Origin: Minisyncoccota bacterium | GTDB lineage: Bacteria; Patescibacteriota; Minisyncoccia; Phycocordibacterales; GCA-2747955 | Length of the DNA: 33,333 nt | Reading direction: 5' to 3' | NCBI GenBank assembly: GCA_020629435.1 | Contig: JAHDDI010000002.1 | Location: 1-33,333, forward strand | Shown here: positions 9,169 to 17,487 of the stretch, piece by piece | Position numbering within the stretch: the stretch's first letter is position 1 | How the letters are laid out: each line of letters starts with the position of its first letter | Notes under the pieces: generated by a model | Seen by the model: only the letters and a program-made list of their open reading frames with translations | Database searches by the model: none | What the model was told of the DNA's origin: nothing | Made by a program: the position numbers and the translations under genes

Positions 9169-9837
9169 ATGACAGAAGAACAAAAAACACAAGATTCTGC
9201 AGAAGCAGTAGCAACAGCAGTTACAACTCCTGAAGCAACAACATCTTCAACAGAACAAAAGCCAGCAGAACAGAAAGACACTCGAGACAACAACAGAGGT
9301 GGATTTCGTGGACGTGGTGGACAAGGAGGGCGCCCAGGAGGACGTCCAGGAGGACGAGGTGGTCGACGACCACAGCGTCGTGAAAAACCAGAATTTGATC
9401 AAAAAATTGTGTCCTTACGACGAGTTACTCGTGTGATGGCAGGTGGACGACGATTCTCATTTTCATGTGCAATGGTTATTGGAGACCGAAAAGGACGAGT
9501 AGGATTCGGTATTGGAAAAGCAAACGACACTGCATTGGCAATCGACAAGGCAGTACGAATGGCAAAGAAAAACATGTTGACCATTAAGCGAACTGAAAAC
9601 AATTCTATCCCACACGATTCACAGGCAAAATACAAAGCATCAGAAGTATTGCTACGACCAGTTTCTGGTAAGGGGCTTGCTGCTGGTGGTGGAGTACGAA
9701 CTGTACTTGAGCTAGCAGGAATTGATGAGGTAGGAGGTAAGTTACTTTCTCGAAGTAAAAACAACATCAATAACAGTAAAGCAACATTAAAAGCCTTATT
9801 ACCTTTCGCAACAAACGGCGATAGTGTTAACCTATAG
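9169..9837 (+). CDS. rpsE: 30S ribosomal protein S5 with long low-complexity N-terminal extension
   Basis: Core KIVSLRRVTRVMAGGRRFSFSCAMVIGDRKGRVGFGIGKA; preceded by about 75 aa Ala/Thr/Glu-rich then RGG/GGR-rich sequence. Confidence 0.95.
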   Translation: MTEEQKTQDSAEAVATAVTTPEATTSSTEQKPAEQKDTRDNNRGGFRGRGGQGGRPGGRPGGRGGRRPQRREKPEFDQKIVSLRRVTRVMAGGRRFSFSCAMVIGDRKGRVGFGIGKANDTALAIDKAVRMAKKNMLTIKRTENNSIPHDSQAKYKASEVLLRPVSGKGLAAGGGVRTVLELAGIDEVGGKLLSRSKNNINNSKATLKALLPFATNGDSVNL

Positions 9838-9843
9838 AGTATT

Positions 9844-10290
9844 ATGCAAGTACACGACTTAAAAAAATCAACTCTCTCACGTGACTCAAAACGTGTGGGA
9901 CGAGGAGGAAAACGAGGAAAAACATCAGGAAAGGGGATGAAGGGTCAAAAAGCTCGACAAGGTAATTCGACTCGACCAGAATTGCGAGACATCATCAAGA
10001 AACTTCCTAAATTGAGAGGACAAGGAGTACATGGTAACCGAAACAAGGCTATCATGAAGAACACATTCGCAGTAAACGTTTCAACATTAGAATCTACATT
10101 CACAACAGGTGGACTAGTAACACCAAAAATTCTTGTAGAAAAAGGTGTGGCAAGCAAAGTAAGTGGAAAATTGCCTGAGGTGAAAATTCTTGGTGCAGGT
10201 GACATTTCTGTGAAAGTTGATATTGTAGGATGTAAGGTATCTGACACTGCACGTGAAAAAATCACTGCAGCTGGCGGAAGCGTAAAATAA
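9844..10290 (+). CDS. rplO: 50S ribosomal protein L15
   Basis: MQVHDLKKSTLSRDSKRVGRGGKRGKTSGKGMKGQKAR. Confidence 0.95.
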   Translation: MQVHDLKKSTLSRDSKRVGRGGKRGKTSGKGMKGQKARQGNSTRPELRDIIKKLPKLRGQGVHGNRNKAIMKNTFAVNVSTLESTFTTGGLVTPKILVEKGVASKVSGKLPEVKILGAGDISVKVDIVGCKVSDTAREKITAAGGSVK

Positions 10291-10296
10291 AATTCT

Positions 10297-11577
10297 ATGA
10301 CATTCTCACAAAAACTTAAACTTATTTGGACTGATTCATCACTACGAAGTAAAATATTGTTTGTGTTGGGAGCATTGGTAGTATTCAGAATATTAGCAAA
10401 TATTCCGATTCCGGGTGTAGATGCAACAAGACTTGCTGCACTACTAGAGACATCAACAGGTGGGTTCTTGAATTTCTTGAATGTATTTTCAGGGGGAGGA
10501 TTGACCAGTATGTCTATAGTTATGCTTGGAGTGGGGCCATATATTACTGCATCAATTATTATGCAGCTAATGGGTATGATGTCTGCAAAGGTAAAAGAAA
10601 TCCAAACAGAACAAGGAGAAGCGGGGCGTGCGAAAATATCAATGTATTCTCGATTATTGTCAGTTCCACTGGCAGCAATCCAAGGGTTTGGACTATTGAA
10701 ACTTCTTCAGACGCAAGGAGTATTACCTGGACTGACTACTGCGGATTTGGCGACTAACTTGATTATTATTGTGGCAGGTTCAGTATTATTGATGTGGATC
10801 GGTGAACTGATTTCAGAATTTGGAATTGGTAACGGAGTATCTTTGGTTATCTTTGCGGGAATTATTTCTGCATTACCGGGTACTGCGTGGAATTTGTACC
10901 AGAACGTACTACTAGATCCATCTCAGATACCTGTAGTCATTGCATTTGTGTGTATTGCTGTGGTGATAATTTACGCCATTGTATTTATTACAGAGGCAGA
11001 ACGACCAGTGCCAATTCAGTACGCAAAATCATCACGTGGTGGTAAAACCGCTGGTGTAGTACAAAGCTACATGCCTTTGAAATTAAATCAGGCAGGAGTT
11101 ATCCCAATCATTTTTGCAATATCAGTATTGGTATTTCCTCAGATGATTGCTGGATTCTTGGCAGTTTCGGAAAATGAAGCTGTGCGAAATGGAGCTTTGG
11201 CTGTATCTGGATTCTTGGCAAACACATGGTGGTATGGTGGAATTTACTTTATATTAGTAGTACTATTTACTTACTTCTATACAGCGGTAACTTTTGAACC
11301 AAAAACTGTTGCAGAACGACTACAAAAGTCAGGAGCATTTGTACCTGGTATTCGACCAGGATCTCAAACAGAGCAGTATTTGGGCGAAGTGGTAACGAAA
11401 ATTACACTATTTGGAGCATTGTTCTTGGGTACCGTAGCGGTATTACCGATTGTTATTCAGGGAATAACAGGGTATCAAGCACTTGCGATCGGAGGAACTG
11501 GTATTTTGATCGTTGTTTCTGTGTTGATTGATCTTGTTAAAAAGATTGATGCGCAAGTGACAATGAGAGAATACTAA
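10297..11577 (+). CDS. secY: protein translocase subunit SecY
   Basis: NIPIPGVDATRL, GIGNGVSLVIFAGI, FEPKTVAERLQKSGAFVPGIRPG motifs. Confidence 0.97.
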   Translation: MTFSQKLKLIWTDSSLRSKILFVLGALVVFRILANIPIPGVDATRLAALLETSTGGFLNFLNVFSGGGLTSMSIVMLGVGPYITASIIMQLMGMMSAKVKEIQTEQGEAGRAKISMYSRLLSVPLAAIQGFGLLKLLQTQGVLPGLTTADLATNLIIIVAGSVLLMWIGELISEFGIGNGVSLVIFAGIISALPGTAWNLYQNVLLDPSQIPVVIAFVCIAVVIIYAIVFITEAERPVPIQYAKSSRGGKTAGVVQSYMPLKLNQAGVIPIIFAISVLVFPQMIAGFLAVSENEAVRNGALAVSGFLANTWWYGGIYFILVVLFTYFYTAVTFEPKTVAERLQKSGAFVPGIRPGSQTEQYLGEVVTKITLFGALFLGTVAVLPIVIQGITGYQALAIGGTGILIVVSVLIDLVKKIDAQVTMREY

Positions 11578-11595
11578 GACACAATATCTGTCTAT

Positions 11596-11627
11596 AAAAA
11601 ACAATCCGATAGTTCGGATTGTTTTTT
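11596..11627 (+). terminator. intrinsic terminator after secY
   Basis: AAAAAACAATCCGA-TAGT-TCGGATTGTTTTTT. Confidence 0.85.
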
Positions 11628-11643
11628 ATTAGGATAAGTAGCG

Positions 11644-11672
11644 TTGTATAAGCGGTATTGAATTGTTATTAT
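11644..11672 (+). promoter_or_regulatory. promoter, leaderless architecture
   Basis: TTGTAT-N17-TATTAT, then 7 nt to ATG 11680. Confidence 0.6.
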
Positions 11673-11679
11673 TGTAGTA

Positions 11680-11871
11680 ATGACAGAAAAATTGATTAGT
11701 TGGACAACTAGAGTAATAACTGGAGATGAGGCCATATCTCGTGCACTAGTAATGTTTTTAGCCATAACCATGATAGCTCTTTCTGCATATTTTTTCTTGA
11801 AGGATAAAGCAAATCAATCGAACATTACGATAGGAGAAGAATCAGAACAATTATTACCAAGTGAATTATAG
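11680..11871 (+). CDS. small single-TM protein
   Basis: 63 aa ORF with one TM helix and -10 box 7 nt upstream of ATG. Confidence 0.55.
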   Translation: MTEKLISWTTRVITGDEAISRALVMFLAITMIALSAYFFLKDKANQSNITIGEESEQLLPSEL

Positions 11872-11875
11872 CTAT

Positions 11876-12481
11876 ATGAAAAAAACACCTACTTCTAAAT
11901 TAATACTAACAAAATCTGCATTCACCTTGATAGAGCTATTGGTGGTTATTGGAATTATTGGAATTTTGGCCGCAGTTACATTGGGAAGTATGCAAAACGC
12001 ACGAGACCGTGGTGAGGCGGCAAAGGTAGTAGGTGACGTAAAGTTAATAAAAGGGGCACTACAGTTCCGGTATTCTGACAATACTCAATACCCTACAGAA
12101 GAGCAAATTGAAACTGATTATCCTGCGCTGGTGGGGCAGACAAAATCAATCAATAATTTGATTGCGGCCGATGTGTTTGATGGTAAATTTACTAATGCAC
12201 CGATTTCTCGAATTGGTACAGCTGATTATGTGTATGATGCAGACGCTAGTGATGGGGCAACGAATTACGACATGACTGACTGCGGGAATTACACAAATAA
12301 TGAGTATGGAGTAAATATCATTATACCCAATGCAATTTCATCTGATCCAAATATTGTGAGCCAACTAGACGGATTAATTGATTCAAATGATGGATTAGAT
12401 TGTGGATTTATCAGACGGGCAAGTGGGGTTGATAATAATCTACTGTACACTATTTCGGTTAATCCAGCTCAGTTTCCATAG
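11876..12481 (+). CDS. type IV pilin / pseudopilin-like prepilin
   Basis: Class III signal KSAFTLIELLVVIGIIGILAAVTLGSM (Ala at -1); start placed at ATG 11876. Confidence 0.88.
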   Translation: MKKTPTSKLILTKSAFTLIELLVVIGIIGILAAVTLGSMQNARDRGEAAKVVGDVKLIKGALQFRYSDNTQYPTEEQIETDYPALVGQTKSINNLIAADVFDGKFTNAPISRIGTADYVYDADASDGATNYDMTDCGNYTNNEYGVNIIIPNAISSDPNIVSQLDGLIDSNDGLDCGFIRRASGVDNNLLYTISVNPAQFP

Positions 12482-12514
12482 AGGGCACACATAACAATAT
12501 GATACAATGCCTGT

Positions 12515-13102
12515 ATGAACTCACAGGTATTTATTATTATTGGAAAATCAGGATCAGGTAAGGGAACACAGGCAGAATTGTTAGCAGAAAAAATAAAAAA
12601 AGCGGGTGGTGATGTGCACCATCTTGAGATGGGGGACGCGTTTAGATCTTTTTTGCGTGAAAGTAATTACACGGCACAGCAGTCAAAAAACATAGCCCTT
12701 GCAGGTGAATTACAACCCGATTTTTTGGCAAATTATTTTTATACAGAAGAATTTATTAAATATTTTAATGGTGAGCGAAATTTTATTTTGGACGGTACCC
12801 CACGTACAAAACGGCAAGCGCGTATCATGGATGGAACATTGCGTTTTTATGGCGTGACAAATCCAATTGTAATTCACCTCAGCGTGTCAGACGATTCGGT
12901 AATAGAACGAATGCAAGCACGGAGTCGTAGTGACGATCAGATAGAAGCGATTAAAACAAGATTGGCATGGTTTGAACGGGACACATTACGGGCATTGGAG
13001 TTTTTCGAGAAACATGACGATTACTATACAAATATTGTTTTGGATGGTAATCGGTCGGTCGAGGATATACATCAGGAATTACTGAATAAAATTGAAATAT
13101 AA
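12515..13102 (+). CDS. adk: adenylate kinase-like nucleotide kinase, short LID form
   Basis: P-loop GKSGSGKGTQ, FILDGTPRTKRQ, RSRSDDQIEAIKTRL; no zinc/long LID insert. Confidence 0.78.
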   Translation: MNSQVFIIIGKSGSGKGTQAELLAEKIKKAGGDVHHLEMGDAFRSFLRESNYTAQQSKNIALAGELQPDFLANYFYTEEFIKYFNGERNFILDGTPRTKRQARIMDGTLRFYGVTNPIVIHLSVSDDSVIERMQARSRSDDQIEAIKTRLAWFERDTLRALEFFEKHDDYYTNIVLDGNRSVEDIHQELLNKIEI

Positions 13103-13875
13103 TGAAGCACGTCTATTCACAACAAGAAATAGAATCTATCCGTGAAGGGGGAAAAAAATTGTCTCAAATCATGAAAGATTTAGGTAATTTTTTGTATGTT
13201 GGAATGACAGTACATGAAATAGAAATGAAAGCCAGAGAGCTAATTATTGCCGTAGGAGCCAGTTCTGCAACAATAGGATACAAAACTGAGGGTGCAAAAA
13301 CAGCGTTTCCGTCAGCAGCGTGTGTGTCTGTTAACGAAGAGGTGGCCCATGGTATTGCGTTTGAGTCAAAAAAAATAATACGATCAGGAGACGTGGTATC
13401 AATCGATATAGTCATTAAGTACCAAGGCGTCTTTGTCGATATTTGCAGAACATATGGTGTTGGTGCGTTGTCACCTGATTCACAGCGCCTGATCGCAACC
13501 GCTAGAGCAGTAACTGACGCAGCGATTGCAATGGCAGTTGCTGGAAATACGGTCAATGACATTGGGATTGCTGCGGAATCAACTGCAAAAGAAAATAACT
13601 GCAGCACAATCAAAGAATTAGGTGGACATGGGGTAGGTAAGAAAATTCACATGGCGCCATTTGTGCCAAATTTTGCCCATTCTGGATACAAGGATCCAGT
13701 TGTAGCTGGTATGGTGTTAGCGATTGAGCCAATTGTGTCATTAGGTGATTGGCGAATAGATTTAGGGTCCGATGGGTGGGTTTTTACAACCAGAGACCAG
13801 GCGCGTACTGCACAGTTTGAAGAAACAGTGATAGTAACAGAAGACGGCCAAGAAATAGTAACGGCCGATAATTAA
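13102..13875 (+). CDS. map: type I methionine aminopeptidase
   Basis: Metal ligands retained: VVSIDIVIKYQGVFVDI, GGHGVG, AIEPIVS, QFEETVIVT; stop/start overlap with adk-like gene (TAATG). Confidence 0.93.
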   Translation: MKHVYSQQEIESIREGGKKLSQIMKDLGNFLYVGMTVHEIEMKARELIIAVGASSATIGYKTEGAKTAFPSAACVSVNEEVAHGIAFESKKIIRSGDVVSIDIVIKYQGVFVDICRTYGVGALSPDSQRLIATARAVTDAAIAMAVAGNTVNDIGIAAESTAKENNCSTIKELGGHGVGKKIHMAPFVPNFAHSGYKDPVVAGMVLAIEPIVSLGDWRIDLGSDGWVFTTRDQARTAQFEETVIVTEDGQEIVTADN

Positions 13876-13880
13876 AAAAT

Positions 13881-14753
13881 ATGTTGCAAGCAATAAAGAA
13901 ACACACAAAAGCAATAAATCGAGAAATCAAACGGTTAGGGAAAAATGGCTGGACTATTGATGATGTGAAATATTTACTAGATGACTCTAAAACAACACGT
14001 GCTAATTACTATTTTGATCTGGTTATTACAGGTCTGATACTTCTTTCGTGTTTGTTATATGTGGTATTGACTTATCTCGAGCCAGGAACAATAGAGTACT
14101 TGTTTGTGTTAAGTGCGGAAATTGTTCTTATGGTATTTTTCACCATTGAATATATTTTAAGAATTCAATTCGAAAAAAAACCGACTGACTATTTAGTATC
14201 AGGGTATGGAATCTTTGACTTCTTGGCGGTTGTTCCGTTCTGGCTTTCATTTTTAATACCTGGGTTTGGAGGAATGCAATTCTTGCGAGTATTGCGAGTA
14301 TTCAAGCTGTATAGATTTTTTGCAAAATATCTTGATAATGACAATATCAAGAAGGAGATTGCATCGCGTATTTTAATTACCAAAATGATTTTTACGCTTG
14401 GAGTGTTGTTGTTTATCTCGGCCGGTATGATCTATACTTTTGAAACTCCTGTTAATCAGAACATAAACACTTTTGATGATGCGCTATATTTTTCTCTAGT
14501 GACAGTGACCACGGTTGGTTTTGGAGATATCACGCCTGAGTCGGGCGTGGGGCGTGTAGTGGTAATGATAATGGTTCTGGCCAGCATACTGGTGATACCA
14601 GTGTATGTTGCGTCATTATTACGTTCGTATATGTCTCATTCAGGGAAGCGAGCCACCACCTGTCCAAAGTGTGGTCTGAAATACCATGATGAAAATGCAG
14701 TGCACTGCAAAATGTGCGGAGAAATTATCTATCAGGAATACGATGACCAATAA
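13881..14753 (+). CDS. voltage-gated K+ channel-like protein with C-terminal zinc ribbon
   Basis: S4-like FLRVLRVFKLYRFF, filter TVTTVGFGDITP, C-term CPKCGLKYHDENAVHCKMCG. Confidence 0.88.
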   Translation: MLQAIKKHTKAINREIKRLGKNGWTIDDVKYLLDDSKTTRANYYFDLVITGLILLSCLLYVVLTYLEPGTIEYLFVLSAEIVLMVFFTIEYILRIQFEKKPTDYLVSGYGIFDFLAVVPFWLSFLIPGFGGMQFLRVLRVFKLYRFFAKYLDNDNIKKEIASRILITKMIFTLGVLLFISAGMIYTFETPVNQNINTFDDALYFSLVTVTTVGFGDITPESGVGRVVVMIMVLASILVIPVYVASLLRSYMSHSGKRATTCPKCGLKYHDENAVHCKMCGEIIYQEYDDQ

Positions 14754-14815
14754 ATTGTTTATTCTACATTTTGTGTTATAAATATATAAATTGATACTTT
14801 GTAGAGGAACTCAAA

Positions 14816-15214
14816 ATGTCTGCAGAAAGAATTACCCCGCTCGGAACACAGGTTGTTCACTATACTGACGGATTTGATGTCAAGAGTTTGCTTTGCAAGC
14901 GGCATGAAATCCCACTCTCGATGGATTGTGCCTGCAGGGTTACTCTGAGTTTGGAAATTGGAAAAACCTTGTTTAGTTTTGTTGAGAGAACTACATGTGG
15001 AGCTCGCGACAAAAATTGTGTTGTTCCAGATGGCAGCAAGAAGGGGCTTGATTTGCTCCGTAATGTTTTGCGCAGTATTGGGATTGAACCGAATGATGCA
15101 AATATGGACAGCTTCTTTCCAGAGGGGTTGCCTTCGTTTGACGTCATGGAGCGAATTGCTCAGTGGAGACAACAAGGACATGCACAAGCCGGACCAGGTG
15201 GTGTTCTGGTTTAA
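14816..15214 (+). CDS. hypothetical protein, atypical composition, SD-led
   Basis: AGAGGAAC 5' of ATG; 132 aa; no family recognised. Confidence 0.55.
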   Translation: MSAERITPLGTQVVHYTDGFDVKSLLCKRHEIPLSMDCACRVTLSLEIGKTLFSFVERTTCGARDKNCVVPDGSKKGLDLLRNVLRSIGIEPNDANMDSFFPEGLPSFDVMERIAQWRQQGHAQAGPGGVLV

Positions 15215-15221
15215 CTAGTTC

Positions 15222-15296
15222 GGAGCGCAAATTGTTTGCGCTTCGGATCTCGATCTTGTTCATCACCGAAAGGTGGTGGGTAAGACAGAGATGAAC
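15222..15296 (+). other. structured intergenic region with two hairpins
   Basis: GGAGCGCAAA-TTG-TTTGCGCTTC and CATCACC-GAAA-GGTGGTG; competing outer pairing GTTCAT/ATGAAC. Confidence 0.45.
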
Positions 15297-15319
15297 TTTA
15301 ATTGAAGAGGTTGCTACCG

Positions 15320-15523
15320 ATGGTAGACTTTACAGGCGATGCAGACTTCAGTGATGCCGAAGTGACAAAATTTCTTGAAGATGAGGGTTTTGCTAGAGGC
15401 ACTAATCCTTTTGTGGCGGAACGTAACCGGCGATTCTATTTGCAAGGACGAAGATGGTTTGAACGTTCCACATGGGACGGCAGCAAAAAGACGCCCGGAG
15501 ATTACAAGGCAAACAAAGTCTAA
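15320..15523 (+). CDS. hypothetical small protein, SD-led
   Basis: ATG preceded by GAAGAGG; MVDFTGDADFSDAEVTKFLEDEGF. Confidence 0.5.
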   Translation: MVDFTGDADFSDAEVTKFLEDEGFARGTNPFVAERNRRFYLQGRRWFERSTWDGSKKTPGDYKANKV

Positions 15524-15540
15524 AATCATGCGGCCATATA

Positions 15541-15572
15541 AAAACGCCCGGACTATTCGGTCCGGGCGTTTT
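15541..15572. terminator. bidirectional intrinsic terminator
   Basis: AAAACGCCCGGAC-TATTCG-GTCCGGGCGTTTT between convergent genes. Confidence 0.85.
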
Positions 15573-15580
15573 CCTATTTC

Positions 15581-16648
15581 TTAATTTATTTTTGTTACTT
15601 CGTAGTAGTCAGGTTTGTTGTCTAAATGTTTTTGAATGTCTTCTCGACTTTGCAGTCCTTCTTGTGCACCAATATATTGCACCACATTCATACTGTTGAT
15701 TGGTCCGATTAATAGCGCTTGTTGCACATCACCAGTTTCTGCATAGATCGCAGTAAACGTAGACGAGAATGAGTCACCAGCACCAGTACGCTCAAGTGGT
15801 GGTTTTGGATCTGGGTACATTGGACAGAAATATACAGAACCATCTTCATCACGAGCGTATGCTCCGCCTGGTCCGTCAGTAATTACAGGAATTTTCGGTC
15901 CTACTTTGTGCATTTCTTCTAAAAGAATACTTACTGCTGCAGATCGAGATGTTTCTTTTTCTGCAGATTCGACTCGCTCTTCTAGTCCTGACACTTCACG
16001 GTACAAAATTCGCTTTGCTTCTTCTACGTTACAGAAGAACAAAGTCGACTGTTCGTATACTGGCTTAAGCGCCTGCACTCCTAGTTTCATTTGAAATGTA
16101 CCTGGTTGAAAAGCAAGTTTGGTTGCACCATCTTTCGAAGCAATATAATCCGCAATTTCAATTTGGTGAGGTTGTGAGTTTTCTGCAAGAGAAGAAAGGT
16201 ACACCCATTTTGGAGTACCAATGTCTGGCAATGCATAGTTGTATTCTGTATGTTTTACTAAAATAGTCCGGTCAGCATTGTGCGAAATAACATAGTGAAA
16301 GTTTGATATCTCACCAGGATGGGTAGTAATAAAATCAGTATTCACTTTGTTTTCTTGTAGTGCGTTGATTTGTTCCTTACCATACGCGTCGTCTCCTACG
16401 TTTGCCACATATGCAGTCTTAAGTCCTAATCGTGTTGCAGACACAGATGCGTTTGCGCTATTTCCAACACCTGCCACTACTTTGTGCGACTCAAATGGAA
16501 TCTTGTCTCCATAGGCCATACACAGTAAGTCAGGCCCACTTGTGCCGGGCATTACGACTTCTCGGTCCATGATAGAGACAGAGTTAATACTAATAAATGC
16601 ATCTGTTACCACATCACCGATACCAATAAAATCAAATTCTTGACTCAT
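15581..16648 (-). CDS. PfkB-family carbohydrate/nucleoside kinase
   Basis: GIGDVVTDAFI start, VGNSANASVSATRLG, ERTGAGDSFSSTFTAIYAETGD signature. Confidence 0.88.
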   Translation of the reverse strand: MSQEFDFIGIGDVVTDAFISINSVSIMDREVVMPGTSGPDLLCMAYGDKIPFESHKVVAGVGNSANASVSATRLGLKTAYVANVGDDAYGKEQINALQENKVNTDFITTHPGEISNFHYVISHNADRTILVKHTEYNYALPDIGTPKWVYLSSLAENSQPHQIEIADYIASKDGATKLAFQPGTFQMKLGVQALKPVYEQSTLFFCNVEEAKRILYREVSGLEERVESAEKETSRSAAVSILLEEMHKVGPKIPVITDGPGGAYARDEDGSVYFCPMYPDPKPPLERTGAGDSFSSTFTAIYAETGDVQQALLIGPINSMNVVQYIGAQEGLQSREDIQKHLDNKPDYYEVTKIN

Positions 16649-16742
16649 ATAAAAATAAATTAGTTTAATATGTATCTATTGTAGCAAATCAACAAATAAA
16701 CTTCGTTGCGTTTTGTGTAAAAAACGGTACAATACCGCCATT

Positions 16743-17369
16743 ATGAAATTACAAGCACAGAAACGAGCAACAGAAGAAAAAGCTTCTGTTATACGAAAAG
16801 CAGGAATGATTCCTGCAGTTTGTTACGGTCCTGACCAAGAAGCAGTGACTATAGCAATTGATTCAAGAGAATTTATTAAAACTTACCGTGAAGCGGGGAA
16901 TTCAACAATTATTGACTTGGAAGCAGACGGAGAGTCCTACGAAGTTTTGGTAAAAGATATCGATTATCATCCAGTAACTGATGAAATTTTACATATTGAC
17001 TTTTATGCAATTAAGCGAGGAGAAGAAATGCAATTGTCAGTGTCATTGGTATTTGTCGGAGAATCACAAGCTGACAAAGATGGTGGAATTTTAAACGAAA
17101 TTTTGCACGAATTAGAAGTACGATGTTTACCAAGAAATATTCCATCTGAAATTGAAGTAGACTTGTCGACATTAACAGAAGCGGGTATGGCAATCACCGT
17201 AGGTGATCTACAACTTGGAGAAGGTGTCGTTGCAACCGCGGAAAGTACTGATGTGGTAGTAAGTGTTTCAGAAGCATCAGAAGAAGTTGAAGAAGAAACA
17301 GGAGACGACCAAGCAGCACTTGATGCAGTATTGGCTGATCCACAAGGAGACAGCAAAGAAGAGGAATAA
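16743..17369 (+). CDS. rplY: 50S ribosomal protein L25/general stress protein Ctc
   Basis: RKAGMIPAVCYGPDQEAVTIAID, VLVKDIDYHPVTDEILHIDFY; acidic C-tail; start at ATG 16743. Confidence 0.92.
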   Translation: MKLQAQKRATEEKASVIRKAGMIPAVCYGPDQEAVTIAIDSREFIKTYREAGNSTIIDLEADGESYEVLVKDIDYHPVTDEILHIDFYAIKRGEEMQLSVSLVFVGESQADKDGGILNEILHELEVRCLPRNIPSEIEVDLSTLTEAGMAITVGDLQLGEGVVATAESTDVVVSVSEASEEVEEETGDDQAALDAVLADPQGDSKEEE

Positions 17370-17401
17370 AAAGACAAGCATAATTTCTTTCTTATATTTT
17401 T

Positions 17402-17424
17402 AAAAAGCGCGCTACGCGTTTTTT
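17402..17424 (+). terminator. putative terminator after rplY
   Basis: AAAAAGCGCG-CTA-CGCGTTTTTT, one bulge. Confidence 0.6.
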
Positions 17425-17472
17425 AATTACCACACGATAGGGGTTTGTACAGGTTTTTCTTTTGTCACGGAT

Positions 17473-17481
17473 TGGTATAAT
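17473..17481 (+). promoter_or_regulatory. extended -10 promoter, leaderless architecture
   Basis: TGGTATAAT then 6 nt then ATG 17488. Confidence 0.6.
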
Positions 17482-17487
17482 GGTAAT

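Noticed and set aside
9399-9770. Minus-strand ORF within rpsE
   Set aside because: Antisense shadow of a clear ribosomal gene
13164-13613. 149-aa minus ORF within map
   Set aside because: Shadow ORF of a well-supported conserved gene; no RBS or -10 spacing signature
14860-15187. Overlapping minus ORFs opposite 14816-15214
   Set aside because: The plus ORF has an SD and fits flanking structure; minus ORFs have neither
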